Assembly: GCA_937915865.1 (NCBI GenBank)
Contig: CALGIG010000015.1
Span: forward strand, 290,612 to 354,611
Direction: 5' to 3'
DNA from: an uncultured Prolixibacteraceae bacterium
GTDB taxonomy: Bacteria; Bacteroidota; Bacteroidia; Bacteroidales; Prolixibacteraceae
Length of the DNA stretch: 64,000 nt
Notes under the pieces: model-generated
What the model saw: the letters and a program-made list of their open reading frames with translations, nothing else
Told to the model about the DNA's origin: nothing
Databases searched by the model: none
Made by a program: the position numbers and the translations under genes
Shown here: piece after piece, positions 8,205 through 16,457 of the stretch
How positions within the stretch are numbered: position 1 is the first letter of the stretch
Layout of the letters: each line of letters opens with the position of its first letter

Positions 8205-9266
8205 TTAAAAATCATCGTCTTCCTGCTCTTTGTCAAGGTTTTGCAGGTTCCAGCTTCGTTCAGGTCTAAACCACAATTGTTCTCCGGAAATTTCAAGAGG
8301 CGAGTCAAAGTTATTAGTGAAAAGCTGGCCAGTCCCCAAACCTTGTTCATTTTTTGCCTGAATGTGGAAAGTCCATTGGGCAATGGCATTTAACCCAATA
8401 TTCGATTCAAGCGCCGAAGTTATCCACCAGCCACAATTGTTTTGGCTGGCTAGTTCAATCCATTTTTCGCATCCGCTCAATCCTCCGTGCAGACTAGGTT
8501 TTAGTATTAAATAAGCTGGCTTTACTGTTTCGAGCAATTGCTGTTTCTCTTTGAGTGTAGTAATGTAAATCAATTCCTCATCGAGGGCAATAGGTACTGG
8601 CGATTTACAACATAAATCGGCCAACTCCTGCCATCGACCTGTTTCAATAGGTTGCTCGATGGAATGAATGTGCAGATCGGCTAAACGATTTAGGTTTTTG
8701 AGCGCTGTTTTATACGAATAAGCGCAATTGGCATCAACCCTTAGTGTAATTTTATCAGGTGGAAATTCGTTTCTGATCGATTTCAGTATCTCAAATTCAG
8801 TTTCGAAATCAAGCGCCCCGATTTTCATTTTTATACAACGAAAACCTGCTTCGAGCTTTGCTTTAATTTGTTGCTTCATAAATTCAGGCGTACCCATCCA
8901 AATTAATCCGTTGATTGGAATTCCTTGCTTTCCATGTGTAAAGGCTGATGGGAAAAGCTCTTTTGTCCCGCCGTTTTTCAAATCGAGTAATGCAGTTTCA
9001 ATACCAAATTTTATTGATGGCCAATTATTCAGTTCGTTTTGATTAATAATAAAATAATCGATTTGATTACATACCTGGAACAGTTTTGCACTCATTTTTT
9101 GTGGGCTATCAAGGCTCAAATTGGGCAATGGCGCACATTCTCCAATTCCGGTATTTTCTCCGTCGGTTATAAAAATAAACCAGGTGTCGCGTGTCGTATA
9201 AACGCCGCGGGAGGTTCCTGATGCTTGCTTAAACTGAAGTGTATATTTCTGAAATGAAGCGCGCAT
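8205..9266 (-). CDS. menC: o-succinylbenzoate synthase (enolase superfamily)
   Basis: A 353-residue muconate-lactonising-enzyme-like protein. It has the capping domain (GIGECAPLPNLS), the KMKIG motif carrying the catalytic lysine pair, and metal ligands in LRVDANCAY, SIEQPIE and ALDEEL. A further KP lysine (LILKPSLHGG) completes the enolase-superfamily active site. It dehydrates SHCHC to o-succinylbenzoate. The gene lies 5 bp after folK and upstream of menE, so the three probably form one transcript from the promoter at 9929-9959. The acidic C-terminus (EQEDDDF) has no known role. Confidence 0.9.
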   Translation of the reverse strand: MRASFQKYTLQFKQASGTSRGVYTTRDTWFIFITDGENTGIGECAPLPNLSLDSPQKMSAKLFQVCNQIDYFIINQNELNNWPSIKFGIETALLDLKNGGTKELFPSAFTHGKQGIPINGLIWMGTPEFMKQQIKAKLEAGFRCIKMKIGALDFETEFEILKSIRNEFPPDKITLRVDANCAYSYKTALKNLNRLADLHIHSIEQPIETGRWQELADLCCKSPVPIALDEELIYITTLKEKQQLLETVKPAYLILKPSLHGGLSGCEKWIELASQNNCGWWITSALESNIGLNAIAQWTFHIQAKNEQGLGTGQLFTNNFDSPLEISGEQLWFRPERSWNLQNLDKEQEDDDF

Positions 9267-9271
9267 AGAAG

Positions 9272-9769
9272 TTATGAATTATGAGTTGTAAGTTTCTGTA
9301 CAGATAAATGATCGGTACATTCTTCGAGTAATTTGTTGATGGTTTTTTTGAAAATTGGATGAATCATTTCTGGAGCAATTTCTGCGAGTGGTACCAATAC
9401 AAATTTCCTGTCCTGAATACGGGGATGTGGAATAACAAGATATTCCTGGTTTATTACCTGGTTGCCAAAAAATAAAATATCGATATCTATTAAACGCGAA
9501 TCATACTGGTTTTCCTTTCGGATGCGGCCCATTTCATGTTCGATATTATGTACCTGAACCAAGACTTCTTCCGGGGTAAGCTCGGTTTCAAATTCAAGAG
9601 CCTGGTTCCAGAACATATCATCTGATTCGAAGCCCCATGGTTCGGTTTCATAAATAGCCGACTCTTTAGTAATCGCGCCCAGTTGCGCTGTAAGTCGTTT
9701 TTTCGTTTCAGAAAAAATCAGTTGTTTGTCGCCTAAATTTCCTCCTAAAAGGATATATAGTTTAATCAT
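9272..9769 (-). CDS. folK: 6-hydroxymethyl-7,8-dihydropterin pyrophosphokinase
   Basis: A 165-residue HPPK. It opens YILLGGNLGDK, and contains IYETEPWGF and the RLIDIDILFFG motif, whose two aspartates hold Mg-ATP, followed by VIPHPRIQDRKFVLVPLAEI. It transfers pyrophosphate from ATP to hydroxymethyldihydropterin in folate synthesis. It is the first gene of the folK-menC-menE operon; the 150-nt 5' UTR begins near 9922. Folate and menaquinone genes share precursors of the chorismate branch only loosely, so the grouping may simply reflect a house-keeping operon. Confidence 0.94.
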   Translation of the reverse strand: MIKLYILLGGNLGDKQLIFSETKKRLTAQLGAITKESAIYETEPWGFESDDMFWNQALEFETELTPEEVLVQVHNIEHEMGRIRKENQYDSRLIDIDILFFGNQVINQEYLVIPHPRIQDRKFVLVPLAEIAPEMIHPIFKKTINKLLEECTDHLSVQKLTTHNS

Positions 9770-9928
9770 TTACTCGTAATTTAATCTCAATAGCCACTTT
9801 AATCGGACCAATGCGTTCAAGTTTATTCATTTATTTTTCTCAATACCTGTTCCAATGACTGTTTTCATTCCGTATTTTGATTCTCAGTAATCATATAGAA
9901 AATGTGTAACAAAAACACTATTTTCGTA

Positions 9929-9959
9929 CAAATCTATCGTACATTTTATTCGAAACAAA
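9929..9959 (-). promoter_or_regulatory. Promoter of the folK-menC-menE operon
   Basis: On the minus strand a TTTG (-33 element, 9956-9959) is followed after exactly 19 bp by TAGATTTG (9929-9936), a perfect match to the Bacteroidota primary sigma consensus TTTG-N19-21-TAnnTTTG. Transcription would start near 9922. The element lies inside the short region upstream of divergent sppA, so the two promoters must be very close or overlapping. Confidence 0.7.
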
Positions 9960-9978
9960 CTAATTGAAGAAAATACGC

Positions 9979-11748
9979 ATGAAGCAATTTTTAAAATTTA
10001 CACTTGCATCGATTGTTGGTGTTATTGTTGCAGGGATTTTGCTCCTTTTTATTTTCATTGGGGTAATTACTGCTATGGTTTCTAGTTCTGATGAAACTGT
10101 GCAATCTGAAAGCAATAGCGTTTTGCTGCTAAAATTTGATCACCAGATTGTTGACCGGGCCAAAAAGAATCCATTTGAGGGTTTGAATTTTGGTTTCCTG
10201 GAGAGTGAAAAAACAGTAGGATTGAACGATATTCTCGATTGCATCCGAAAAGCAAAGGCCGATCATAACATTTTGGGCATTTACCTTAATCCAACCGACA
10301 TTGCTGCCGGAGTGGGCACAGTTGAGGAAATCAGAACAGCTTTGAAAGATTTTAAAACTTCGGGTAAATTCATCTATGCTTATGGCGAAAATATTTCACA
10401 GAAAGCATATTACCTGGTTTCAGTTGCCGATTCTGTAATCCTGAATCCTCAGGGGTCAATCGACTTCAGAGGGTTGGGTGGCGAACGTACGTTTTACAAA
10501 AAAGGGCTTGAAAAGCTTGGCGTTGAAATGCAGATTATTCGACACGGAAAATTTAAATCGGCTGTTGAACCATTTATTCTCGACAAAATGAGCCCTGAAA
10601 ATAAGCTCCAGACCGAAACTTACCTTAAAAGTTTGTGGAAAGAAATGCTTTACGATATTTCAGCTTCACGTAAAATTAGCACTGAAGAACTAAATAATAT
10701 AGCCAATATGGTGGCAACATTCAGAAAAGCTGCTTTTGCCAAAGAACGAAAATTGGTCGATCGCCTGAAATACAAAGATCAGGTTATTGATGACTTGAAA
10801 AAGCTGACATTAACCGATCAGAAAGACGATGTTAGGGCAATTGATATTTATAAATATATTAAGGTTCCGGAAGTTAAAGAGCTGAAAACTTTAGCTAGGA
10901 AAAAGATTGCAGTGATTTATGCTTCGGGCGAAATCGACGCATCGGCTTCGGATGACGGAATAAAATCGGAAGAACTCTCAAAAACTATTCGTGAAGCTCG
11001 CCGCGATTCGTCGATATGTGCAATTGTGTTGCGAATTAATTCTCCGGGTGGAAGCGCTTATGGTTCGGATGTTATTTGGCGCGAAGTTAAACTTGCTGCG
11101 AAAGCAAAACCTGTTGTTGCCTCAATGGGTGATGTTGCTGCATCGGGCGGTTATTATATCGCCTGTGCTGCTGATACTATTATGGCCGACCGCACGACAA
11201 TTACCGGTTCAATAGGTATCTTTGGTATGATTCCAAATTTTCAGAACCTCCTTTCGAACAAATTGGGTATAACCCAGGATGTTGTAACAACAAACGACCA
11301 TTCAGACATGATTTCGGTAACACGACCAATGACAGAATTTGAGCGGGGATTAATGCAAAACATGATTGAAACTGGTTACGATACTTTTATTTCGCATGTG
11401 GCTGATGGTAGAAAAATGGACAAGGTAGTTGTTGATGAGATAGGTCAGGGCCGGGTTTGGGCTGCTACAAATGCTAAGGAAATAAAGCTGGTTGATGTAT
11501 TTGGCGGCCTAACCGATGCTATTGAACTTGCAAAGAAAATGGCAAAGCTTGACACTTACCGTATTGTAAATTTACCGAAGCTGAAAGATCCGTTTGAAGA
11601 ACTGATGAAGGAATTTACTGGTTCGGCCAAAGCCAAATTTATGAAAGACGAGATGGGAGAAACCTACAAATATTACCAGGAACTGCGTGGAGTTGTAGCA
11701 CAACGAGGCGTTTTGGCTCGTATTCCATACGATATTGATATTCACTAA
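9979..11748 (+). CDS. sppA: Signal peptide peptidase SppA, 67K type
   Basis: About 589 residues from the ATG at 9979 (a TTG at 9964 is less likely). One N-terminal membrane anchor is followed by the two tandem ClpP-like halves of the long, E. coli-type SppA. The general-base lysine is in HGKFKSAVEPF (K193) and the nucleophilic serine in SPGGSAYGSD (S359), both at the expected places in the N- and C-terminal halves; GDVAASGGYYIAC follows. The enzyme forms a periplasm-facing tetrameric bowl that degrades cleaved signal peptides. It is divergent from folK and is followed by a palindromic repeat and a secreted cyclophilin gene. Confidence 0.94.
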   Translation: MKQFLKFTLASIVGVIVAGILLLFIFIGVITAMVSSSDETVQSESNSVLLLKFDHQIVDRAKKNPFEGLNFGFLESEKTVGLNDILDCIRKAKADHNILGIYLNPTDIAAGVGTVEEIRTALKDFKTSGKFIYAYGENISQKAYYLVSVADSVILNPQGSIDFRGLGGERTFYKKGLEKLGVEMQIIRHGKFKSAVEPFILDKMSPENKLQTETYLKSLWKEMLYDISASRKISTEELNNIANMVATFRKAAFAKERKLVDRLKYKDQVIDDLKKLTLTDQKDDVRAIDIYKYIKVPEVKELKTLARKKIAVIYASGEIDASASDDGIKSEELSKTIREARRDSSICAIVLRINSPGGSAYGSDVIWREVKLAAKAKPVVASMGDVAASGGYYIACAADTIMADRTTITGSIGIFGMIPNFQNLLSNKLGITQDVVTTNDHSDMISVTRPMTEFERGLMQNMIETGYDTFISHVADGRKMDKVVVDEIGQGRVWAATNAKEIKLVDVFGGLTDAIELAKKMAKLDTYRIVNLPKLKDPFEELMKEFTGSAKAKFMKDEMGETYKYYQELRGVVAQRGVLARIPYDIDIH

Positions 11749-11773
11749 CATTATCTGATTTAAAAATAATGAG

Positions 11774-11830
11774 GAACAGGAAATAAGAAAGTAACATAGC
11801 CCACCTGTTGATGTTTTCTTTTTCCTGTTC
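11774..11830. repeat. Imperfect palindrome with GAACAGGAAA/TTTCCTGTTC arms
   Basis: A 10-bp perfect inverted repeat (11774-11783 and 11821-11830) continues inward with AAG-rich/CTT-rich pairing and encloses about 37 bp. It lies between sppA and the cyclophilin gene. It lacks a T-tract directly after the stem, though a TTTG follows. It could act as a weak terminator, an mRNA-stabilising hairpin or a REP-type repeat. Confidence 0.5.
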
Positions 11831-11856
11831 TTTGTTCGGTATTCAAAAAAAACACA

Positions 11857-12429
11857 ATGAGATTCAAAATTTTACTCTTTTCCTTTACTCTTTTGGCATT
11901 AGGCAGTCAGGCACAAAAAATAGTAAACTGCCTGATAAAGACAGAAATGGGCAACATCACAGTTGAATTGTATGCTGATAAAGCGCCGGTTACAGTTGCT
12001 AATTTTCTGAAATATGTCGACAGTAAATTGTATGATGGAAGTAGTTTTTTTCGTGTTTGTACTCCCGAAAATGAGAAAACCAGGAAAGTAAAAATTCAGG
12101 TTGTACAAGGTGGAGATGTTCCAGAAGGGAAGGAGTTCCCTCCTATCCAGATGGAAACTACAAGGCAAACGGGTCTTCAGCACCTTGATGGAACATTATC
12201 TATGGCTCGCGATACACCAGATTCGGCAACAAGCAGTTTTTCTATATGTGTAGGCGATCAGCCTGAACTTAATTTTGCAGGGAGAAGAAACCCGGATGGG
12301 CAGGGCTTTGCAGCTTTTGGCCGGGTCACAAATGGAATGGATGTAGTTCATAAAATCCATGCGCAGGAAGACAAGGACCAATATTTGATTAATCCTGTGA
12401 AAATCTTATCAATTCGACGAATTAAATGA
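11857..12429 (+). CDS. Secreted cyclophilin-type peptidyl-prolyl isomerase
   Basis: A 190-residue protein. Residues 1-20 form a signal peptide ending GSQAQ, followed by a cyclophilin domain (TEMGNITVELYADKAPVTVA, then FLKYVDSKLYDGSSFFRV). Conserved residues are changed in part: VVQGGDVPEG replaces the usual IQGGDP, and SSFSICVGDQPEL replaces SQFFI. It likely speeds proline isomerisation in the periplasm. The active-site arginine is probably the one in FFRV. The gene follows sppA on the same strand, after the palindrome, and is convergent with the flavin oxidoreductase gene. Confidence 0.9.
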   Translation: MRFKILLFSFTLLALGSQAQKIVNCLIKTEMGNITVELYADKAPVTVANFLKYVDSKLYDGSSFFRVCTPENEKTRKVKIQVVQGGDVPEGKEFPPIQMETTRQTGLQHLDGTLSMARDTPDSATSSFSICVGDQPELNFAGRRNPDGQGFAAFGRVTNGMDVVHKIHAQEDKDQYLINPVKILSIRRIK

Positions 12430-12492
12430 TTCTTGGAGGAACCTTAGGTTATTACAGCAAACTTGTATGGTCCTCCTTTTTCAAAATTTTGT

Positions 12493-13560
12493 TTATTGTT
12501 TGGCCCTCACATATTGTAATGACCAGTTGATATTTTCACCTAAAGTTTGGGCTGCGTGCAATGGGAAATATGGGTTACGTAAAGATTCCCGGGCAATTAG
12601 GATTAAATCAGCCTGATTGTTATTAATGATTTCTTCTGCCTGTGTGGCTTCTGTAATCAAGCCAACTGTTCCTGTTAAAATACCGGTTTCCTGTTTAATT
12701 CGGTCAGAGAAAGCAACCTGGTAGCCAGGAGTCAACGGAATTTTCGCATAAGGGATCAATCCGCCTGAAGAACAATCGATAAGATCGACACCTTTTTCTT
12801 TCAAAATAGCTGAGAGTTTTACCGCTTCATCAATACTCCAGCCTCCATCAACCCAGTCGGTAGCCGAAATTCTGACAAACAATGGTAAATCGTCTGGCCA
12901 TACCGTTTGAACGGCTCCAACAATTTCGAGCAATAAGCGAATACGGTTTTCGAAGCTACCACCATATTGGTCGGTTCGGCAGTTGCTAAGCGGCGAAAGG
13001 AACTCATGCAACAGGTAGCCGTGTGCAGCATGAATTTCAACGACCTTGTATCCGGCAATTAATGCACGTTCGGCTGCAGCTTTAAAATCAGAAGTCACTT
13101 TTTTAATTCCTTCCAAATCGAGAGTAAGTGGAAGTTGGTCGTCGGGGTTAAAGGGTAGGGCTGAGGGTGCAACGGTTTGCCAGCCTCCTTCTTCTGGTTT
13201 TAGCTGTTTACCTCCGTTCCATGGTAAAGCGCAACCAGCTTTTCGTCCGGCATGGGCAAGTTGAACTCCGGCAACTGATCCCTGCCTATGGATAAACGAA
13301 CTTATTTGTATTAGCTTTTCAATGTGTTCGTCATTATATAAGCCTAAATCGCCGGGAGTAATTCGCGCTTCGGATGAGACTGCAGTAGCTTCCTGGATAA
13401 TTAAAGCTGCTCCGCCAACAGCACGGCTTCCATAGTGTACCAGATGCCAGTCGGTGGCAAATCCGTTGGCTGCCGAATATTGACACATGGGTGAAACTGT
13501 TATTCTGTTTTTCAGGGTGATATCTTTTACTGTTAGCGGTGAAAATAATTTTGAATTCAT
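12493..13560 (-). CDS. NADH:flavin oxidoreductase, Old Yellow Enzyme (YqjM/NamA-like)
   Basis: A 355-residue TIM-barrel flavoprotein. It starts LFSPLTVKDITLKNRITVSP and contains the FMN-binding MCQYSA motif whose cysteine tunes FMN in the YqjM subclass. EIHAAHGYLLHEFLSPLSN carries the substrate-binding His pair, and DLILIARESLRNPYFPLHAA is the C-terminal FMN phosphate site. YqjM/NamA enzymes reduce activated C=C bonds with NADPH; the natural substrate is unknown. It is monocistronic, convergent with the cyclophilin gene. Confidence 0.92.
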   Translation of the reverse strand: MNSKLFSPLTVKDITLKNRITVSPMCQYSAANGFATDWHLVHYGSRAVGGAALIIQEATAVSSEARITPGDLGLYNDEHIEKLIQISSFIHRQGSVAGVQLAHAGRKAGCALPWNGGKQLKPEEGGWQTVAPSALPFNPDDQLPLTLDLEGIKKVTSDFKAAAERALIAGYKVVEIHAAHGYLLHEFLSPLSNCRTDQYGGSFENRIRLLLEIVGAVQTVWPDDLPLFVRISATDWVDGGWSIDEAVKLSAILKEKGVDLIDCSSGGLIPYAKIPLTPGYQVAFSDRIKQETGILTGTVGLITEATQAEEIINNNQADLILIARESLRNPYFPLHAAQTLGENINWSLQYVRAKQ

Positions 13561-13760
13561 GGCTTTTTATTTTGTTCAGAGATATAACAAACGGATTCAT
13601 AGAAGGTTTTGTTTGTTAGAGTGTTCAGTTTTACTAAAAAGATCGGATACGTAAATCCCCCGAAATTTTGCCGGACGAACGGGCTGTTTTGCAGATTTTT
13701 TTCAGGAGGAATATGGATGTGCCAAGTTTGAATTATGTTAAGACTTTAAAACTTTAAGTT

Positions 13761-13916
13761 ATGAAACGATCAGTTGAAATTACAATCCATGTATTTTTCT
13801 GGATATTATTTACAGCTTTTGTTGTAATGTTGAGCAAGCTTTACCTTGAAGCAAAGCCCGATGCCCTGTTTGCTGCTCATTTTACTTCAGAAAAACTTCT
13901 GGAAAAATCGTATTAA
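13761..13916 (+). pseudogene. N-terminal remnant of a membrane sensor-kinase-like gene
   Basis: An ATG at 13761 opens a 51-codon frame, MKRSVEITIHVFFWILFTAF onward, with one membrane helix and then KLYLEAKPDA. This resembles the first segment of LytS/YehU-type histidine kinases of Bacteroidota, which should continue with further helices. The frame instead runs into the 3' end of the opposing DUF2905 gene from about 13887 and stops at 13914-13916. The rest of the gene seems to be deleted. The remaining ~200 bp of the 13561-13886 gap shows nothing else recognisable. The kinase origin is a tentative reading; the truncated form is plain. Confidence 0.45.
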
Positions 13917-14108
13917 CAACGAGCCCACTATACTAATGATAATCATGGTTGTTATCGGGAAATATAACCTGAAGTTTTCTTTTTCAATACGAATGTCTCC
14001 TGGCAGGCGCCCAAACCAGTTGAGTTTATCACCCGCAAAATAAACGATGGTCCCGATTATTACCACGATCAATCCAACCACAATTATTATCTTTCCTGTC
14101 TGCTGCAT
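13887..14108 (-). CDS. DUF2905 family small membrane protein
   Basis: A 73-residue protein starting at the ATG 14108 (an upstream TTG at 14120 is less likely). Two membrane helices (residues 5-25 and 51-70) flank the family signature KLNWFGRLPGDIRIEKENFR. DUF2905 proteins are widespread and uncharacterised. The last 30 bases overlap the remnant frame on the other strand, consistent with a deletion that fused the old kinase gene to this gene's 3' flank. Confidence 0.88.
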   Translation of the reverse strand: MQQTGKIIIVVGLIVVIIGTIVYFAGDKLNWFGRLPGDIRIEKENFRLYFPITTMIIISIVGSLLIRFFQKFF

Positions 14109-14201
14109 TTCTTTTAACAATTTTAAGGGGCATTTCTTACAGTCAAATTTAGTTCGTTACGCTATATTTCTTATCATTTTTGGTTTATAATTTGGGTATA
14201 A

Positions 14202-14236
14202 AAAAAGCCTTGAACCTTATCGATCCAGGGCTTTTT
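14202..14236 (-). terminator. Intrinsic terminator of the lpx operon
   Basis: An 11-bp stem (14202-14212 with 14226-14236, one G-T wobble) is followed on the minus strand by a run of Ts. It lies 22 bp after the lpxA stop codon, so it ends the HD-lpxD-lpxC/fabZ-lpxA transcript. Confidence 0.8.
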
Positions 14237-14257
14237 AACTTTATTTTTCAGAAGAAA

Positions 14258-15040
14258 TTAATCGGGCAGATAACCACGAATAATTCCACGTTTTGAATCT
14301 TTGATAAATAAAAGGACTTCGTCGCGTTCGGGCGAAGCAGGCATTTCAGCTTCGATAATTTCAACGGCCTGAGAAATATTCAATCCTTTCTGATAAATGT
14401 AACGGTATATTTCCTGTACTTCACGTATTTTTTCGTTTGTATAATTACGACGGCGCAATCCAATTGAATTGATTCCGACATAAGCCAATGGCTCGCGACC
14501 GGCTTTAATAAAAGGAGGAACATCTTTACGAACCAGAGAACCACCCGAAATCATTACGTGCGAACCGATATGTACAAATTGGTGTACAGCCGACATGCCG
14601 CCAAGAATAGCGTAATCGTCAATCGCTACTTCTCCGGCCAGCTGGGTGCTGTTCACTAAAATTACATTGTTGCCAACAACACAATCGTGAGCTACATGCA
14701 CGTAAGCCATCAGCAAGCAATTGCTTCCAACAACGGTTTTACCTTTTGCAGCAGTACCGCGGTTAATTGTAACCGATTCGCGGATGGTGGTATTATCGCC
14801 GATTTCGACGATCGAATATTCGCCCCTGAATTTCAGGTCCTGAGGTTCGGCACCAATTACAGCTCCCGGAAAAATCCGGCAGTTTTTGCCAATGCGTACA
14901 CCGGGCATAATGGTAACACTTGACCCAATACGGGTGCCTTCACCAATAACAACATCTTTGTCGATCGATACAAAAGGTTCAATAACAACGTTGTCGGCGA
15001 CTTTTGCCTCCGGATGTACGTAAGCTAATGGTTGTTTCAT
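14258..15040 (-). CDS. lpxA: UDP-N-acetylglucosamine acyltransferase
   Basis: A 260-residue left-handed beta-helix protein with many hexapeptide repeats (VIEPFVSIDKDVVIGEGTRI and onward). The catalytic His is in the segment AYVHVAHDCVVGNN, and the acyl-length-measuring GGMSAVHQFVHIG is present. The C-terminal helical part (GINSIGLRRRNYTNEKIREV) is typical of LpxA rather than LpxD. It transfers an R-3-hydroxyacyl chain from ACP to UDP-GlcNAc, the first step of lipid A synthesis. It follows lpxC/fabZ by 14 bp and is the last gene of the operon. Confidence 0.96.
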   Translation of the reverse strand: MKQPLAYVHPEAKVADNVVIEPFVSIDKDVVIGEGTRIGSSVTIMPGVRIGKNCRIFPGAVIGAEPQDLKFRGEYSIVEIGDNTTIRESVTINRGTAAKGKTVVGSNCLLMAYVHVAHDCVVGNNVILVNSTQLAGEVAIDDYAILGGMSAVHQFVHIGSHVMISGGSLVRKDVPPFIKAGREPLAYVGINSIGLRRRNYTNEKIREVQEIYRYIYQKGLNISQAVEIIEAEMPASPERDEVLLFIKDSKRGIIRGYLPD

Positions 15041-15054
15041 TTTTGACTATTTTC

Positions 15055-16449
15055 TTAATTATTTACTTTTACGATTTGAGCCATATAATCACCTTCAGCA
15101 ACTATTTGGTCACCAACATAACATAGTCCGTGCATCTCGGCAATTCCCCTACGTATTGGACTGGTTAAGATGATTTTAAATATTACAGTGTCGCCTGGAA
15201 CTACTTTTCTCCTGAATTTAACGTTGTCAATTTTCAGGAAATAAGTCGAATATTTTCCTTCGAGGTTACGCAAAACAAAAATTCCTCCGGCCTGAGCCAT
15301 CCCTTCAACAAGTAAAACTCCGGGCATAACCGGTTCGTCCGGGAAATGCCCCTGAAAGAATGGTTCGTTAACTGTCACATTTTTAATGCCGACGATGTAA
15401 TCGCTTTGGATGTCGATAATTTTATCAACCATAAGGAAGGGAAACCTGTGCGGAAGAAGTTCTCTAATGCGGTTAACATCCATCAATACAGGTGTATTCG
15501 GGTTATAAACCGGGGTTTTATCTTTCGATTCGTCCTTACGAATAGCTTTGAGTAGTGTTTTAGCAAATTCCGTATTGGCATGGTGCCCGGGTTTGATTGC
15601 AATTATGCGGCCTTTGATTCGTTTCCCGGCCAGTGTAAGGTCGCCAATAACATCAAGAAGTTTATGGCGGGCACATTCATTCGGGAATTGCAGGTCGATA
15701 TTGTTTAGAATCCCTTCTTTCGGTTTTACTTCTACATGTTTGTGGTTGAACAAATCGGCTATACGGTCGAGTTCATCCTGTTCAACAACACGGTCCATAA
15801 TTACAATGGCATTATCTAAATCGCCACCTCTGACCAGGTTGTTTTTCAGGAGGAATTCAAGTTCGTGAAGGAATACAAATGTTCGGCATTTGGCAATCTC
15901 GGTTTTAAAATCGCTCAGAGAATCGAGTGTTGCAAACTGGTTATTTAAAACCGATGAATTGAATGAGATTAATATGTTCAGGTTGTAATCATTGTCAGGG
16001 AGGGCAATAATTTCAGAGCCTGTCTTTGGATTTTTATAAACTATTTTTTCAGTGATTGTGAAGTATTCACGGTTAGCATCCTGTTCAACCACTCCGGCTT
16101 CTTCGATTGCTTCAACAAAATAACGTGAACTGCCATCAAGAATTGGAACTTCTTCGTTGTCAATTTCAACCAGCACGTTATCGAGGTCCATTCCGGTGAG
16201 TGCAGCAAGGCTATGTTCAAGAGTACTGATTTTTGCGCTGCCAATTCCTATTACTGTACCTCTTGAAGTATCAACAACATGATCGGCATTAACCGGGATG
16301 ATAGGTTTTTCATCGAGATCGATACGTTGGAATTTAAAACCGTGATTAATGGGAGCCGGCTTAAAGGTCATTTTAACCAAACAGTTAGTATGTAACCCTT
16401 TGCCACTAATAGAGAATTCTTTTGCTAATGTTTTTTGTTTAACTGTCAT
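15055..16449 (-). CDS. lpxC/fabZ: Bifunctional UDP-3-O-acyl-GlcNAc deacetylase / 3-hydroxyacyl-ACP dehydratase
   Basis: A 464-residue fusion. Residues 1-~310 are LpxC: zinc ligands are the His in STLEHSLAALTG and the His/Asp of ARHKLLDVIGDL, and the catalytic His lies in KPGHHANTEF. Residues ~320-464 are FabZ with LLPHRFPFLMVDKI and the active-site segment GHFPDEPVMPGVLLVEGMAQ. The fusion is a Bacteroidota hallmark. It couples the committed step of lipid A synthesis with 3-hydroxyacyl-ACP dehydration, two reactions competing for the same acyl-ACP pool. It sits between lpxD (8 bp) and lpxA (14 bp). Confidence 0.97.
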   Translation of the reverse strand: MTVKQKTLAKEFSISGKGLHTNCLVKMTFKPAPINHGFKFQRIDLDEKPIIPVNADHVVDTSRGTVIGIGSAKISTLEHSLAALTGMDLDNVLVEIDNEEVPILDGSSRYFVEAIEEAGVVEQDANREYFTITEKIVYKNPKTGSEIIALPDNDYNLNILISFNSSVLNNQFATLDSLSDFKTEIAKCRTFVFLHELEFLLKNNLVRGGDLDNAIVIMDRVVEQDELDRIADLFNHKHVEVKPKEGILNNIDLQFPNECARHKLLDVIGDLTLAGKRIKGRIIAIKPGHHANTEFAKTLLKAIRKDESKDKTPVYNPNTPVLMDVNRIRELLPHRFPFLMVDKIIDIQSDYIVGIKNVTVNEPFFQGHFPDEPVMPGVLLVEGMAQAGGIFVLRNLEGKYSTYFLKIDNVKFRRKVVPGDTVIFKIILTSPIRRGIAEMHGLCYVGDQIVAEGDYMAQIVKVNN

Positions 16450-16457
16450 TCGTATTG

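Noticed and set aside
12040..12260. Changed cyclophilin active-site motifs as a sign of a pseudogene
   Set aside because: The frame is intact, with a good signal peptide and full length; variation of these motifs is common in secreted Bacteroidota cyclophilins.
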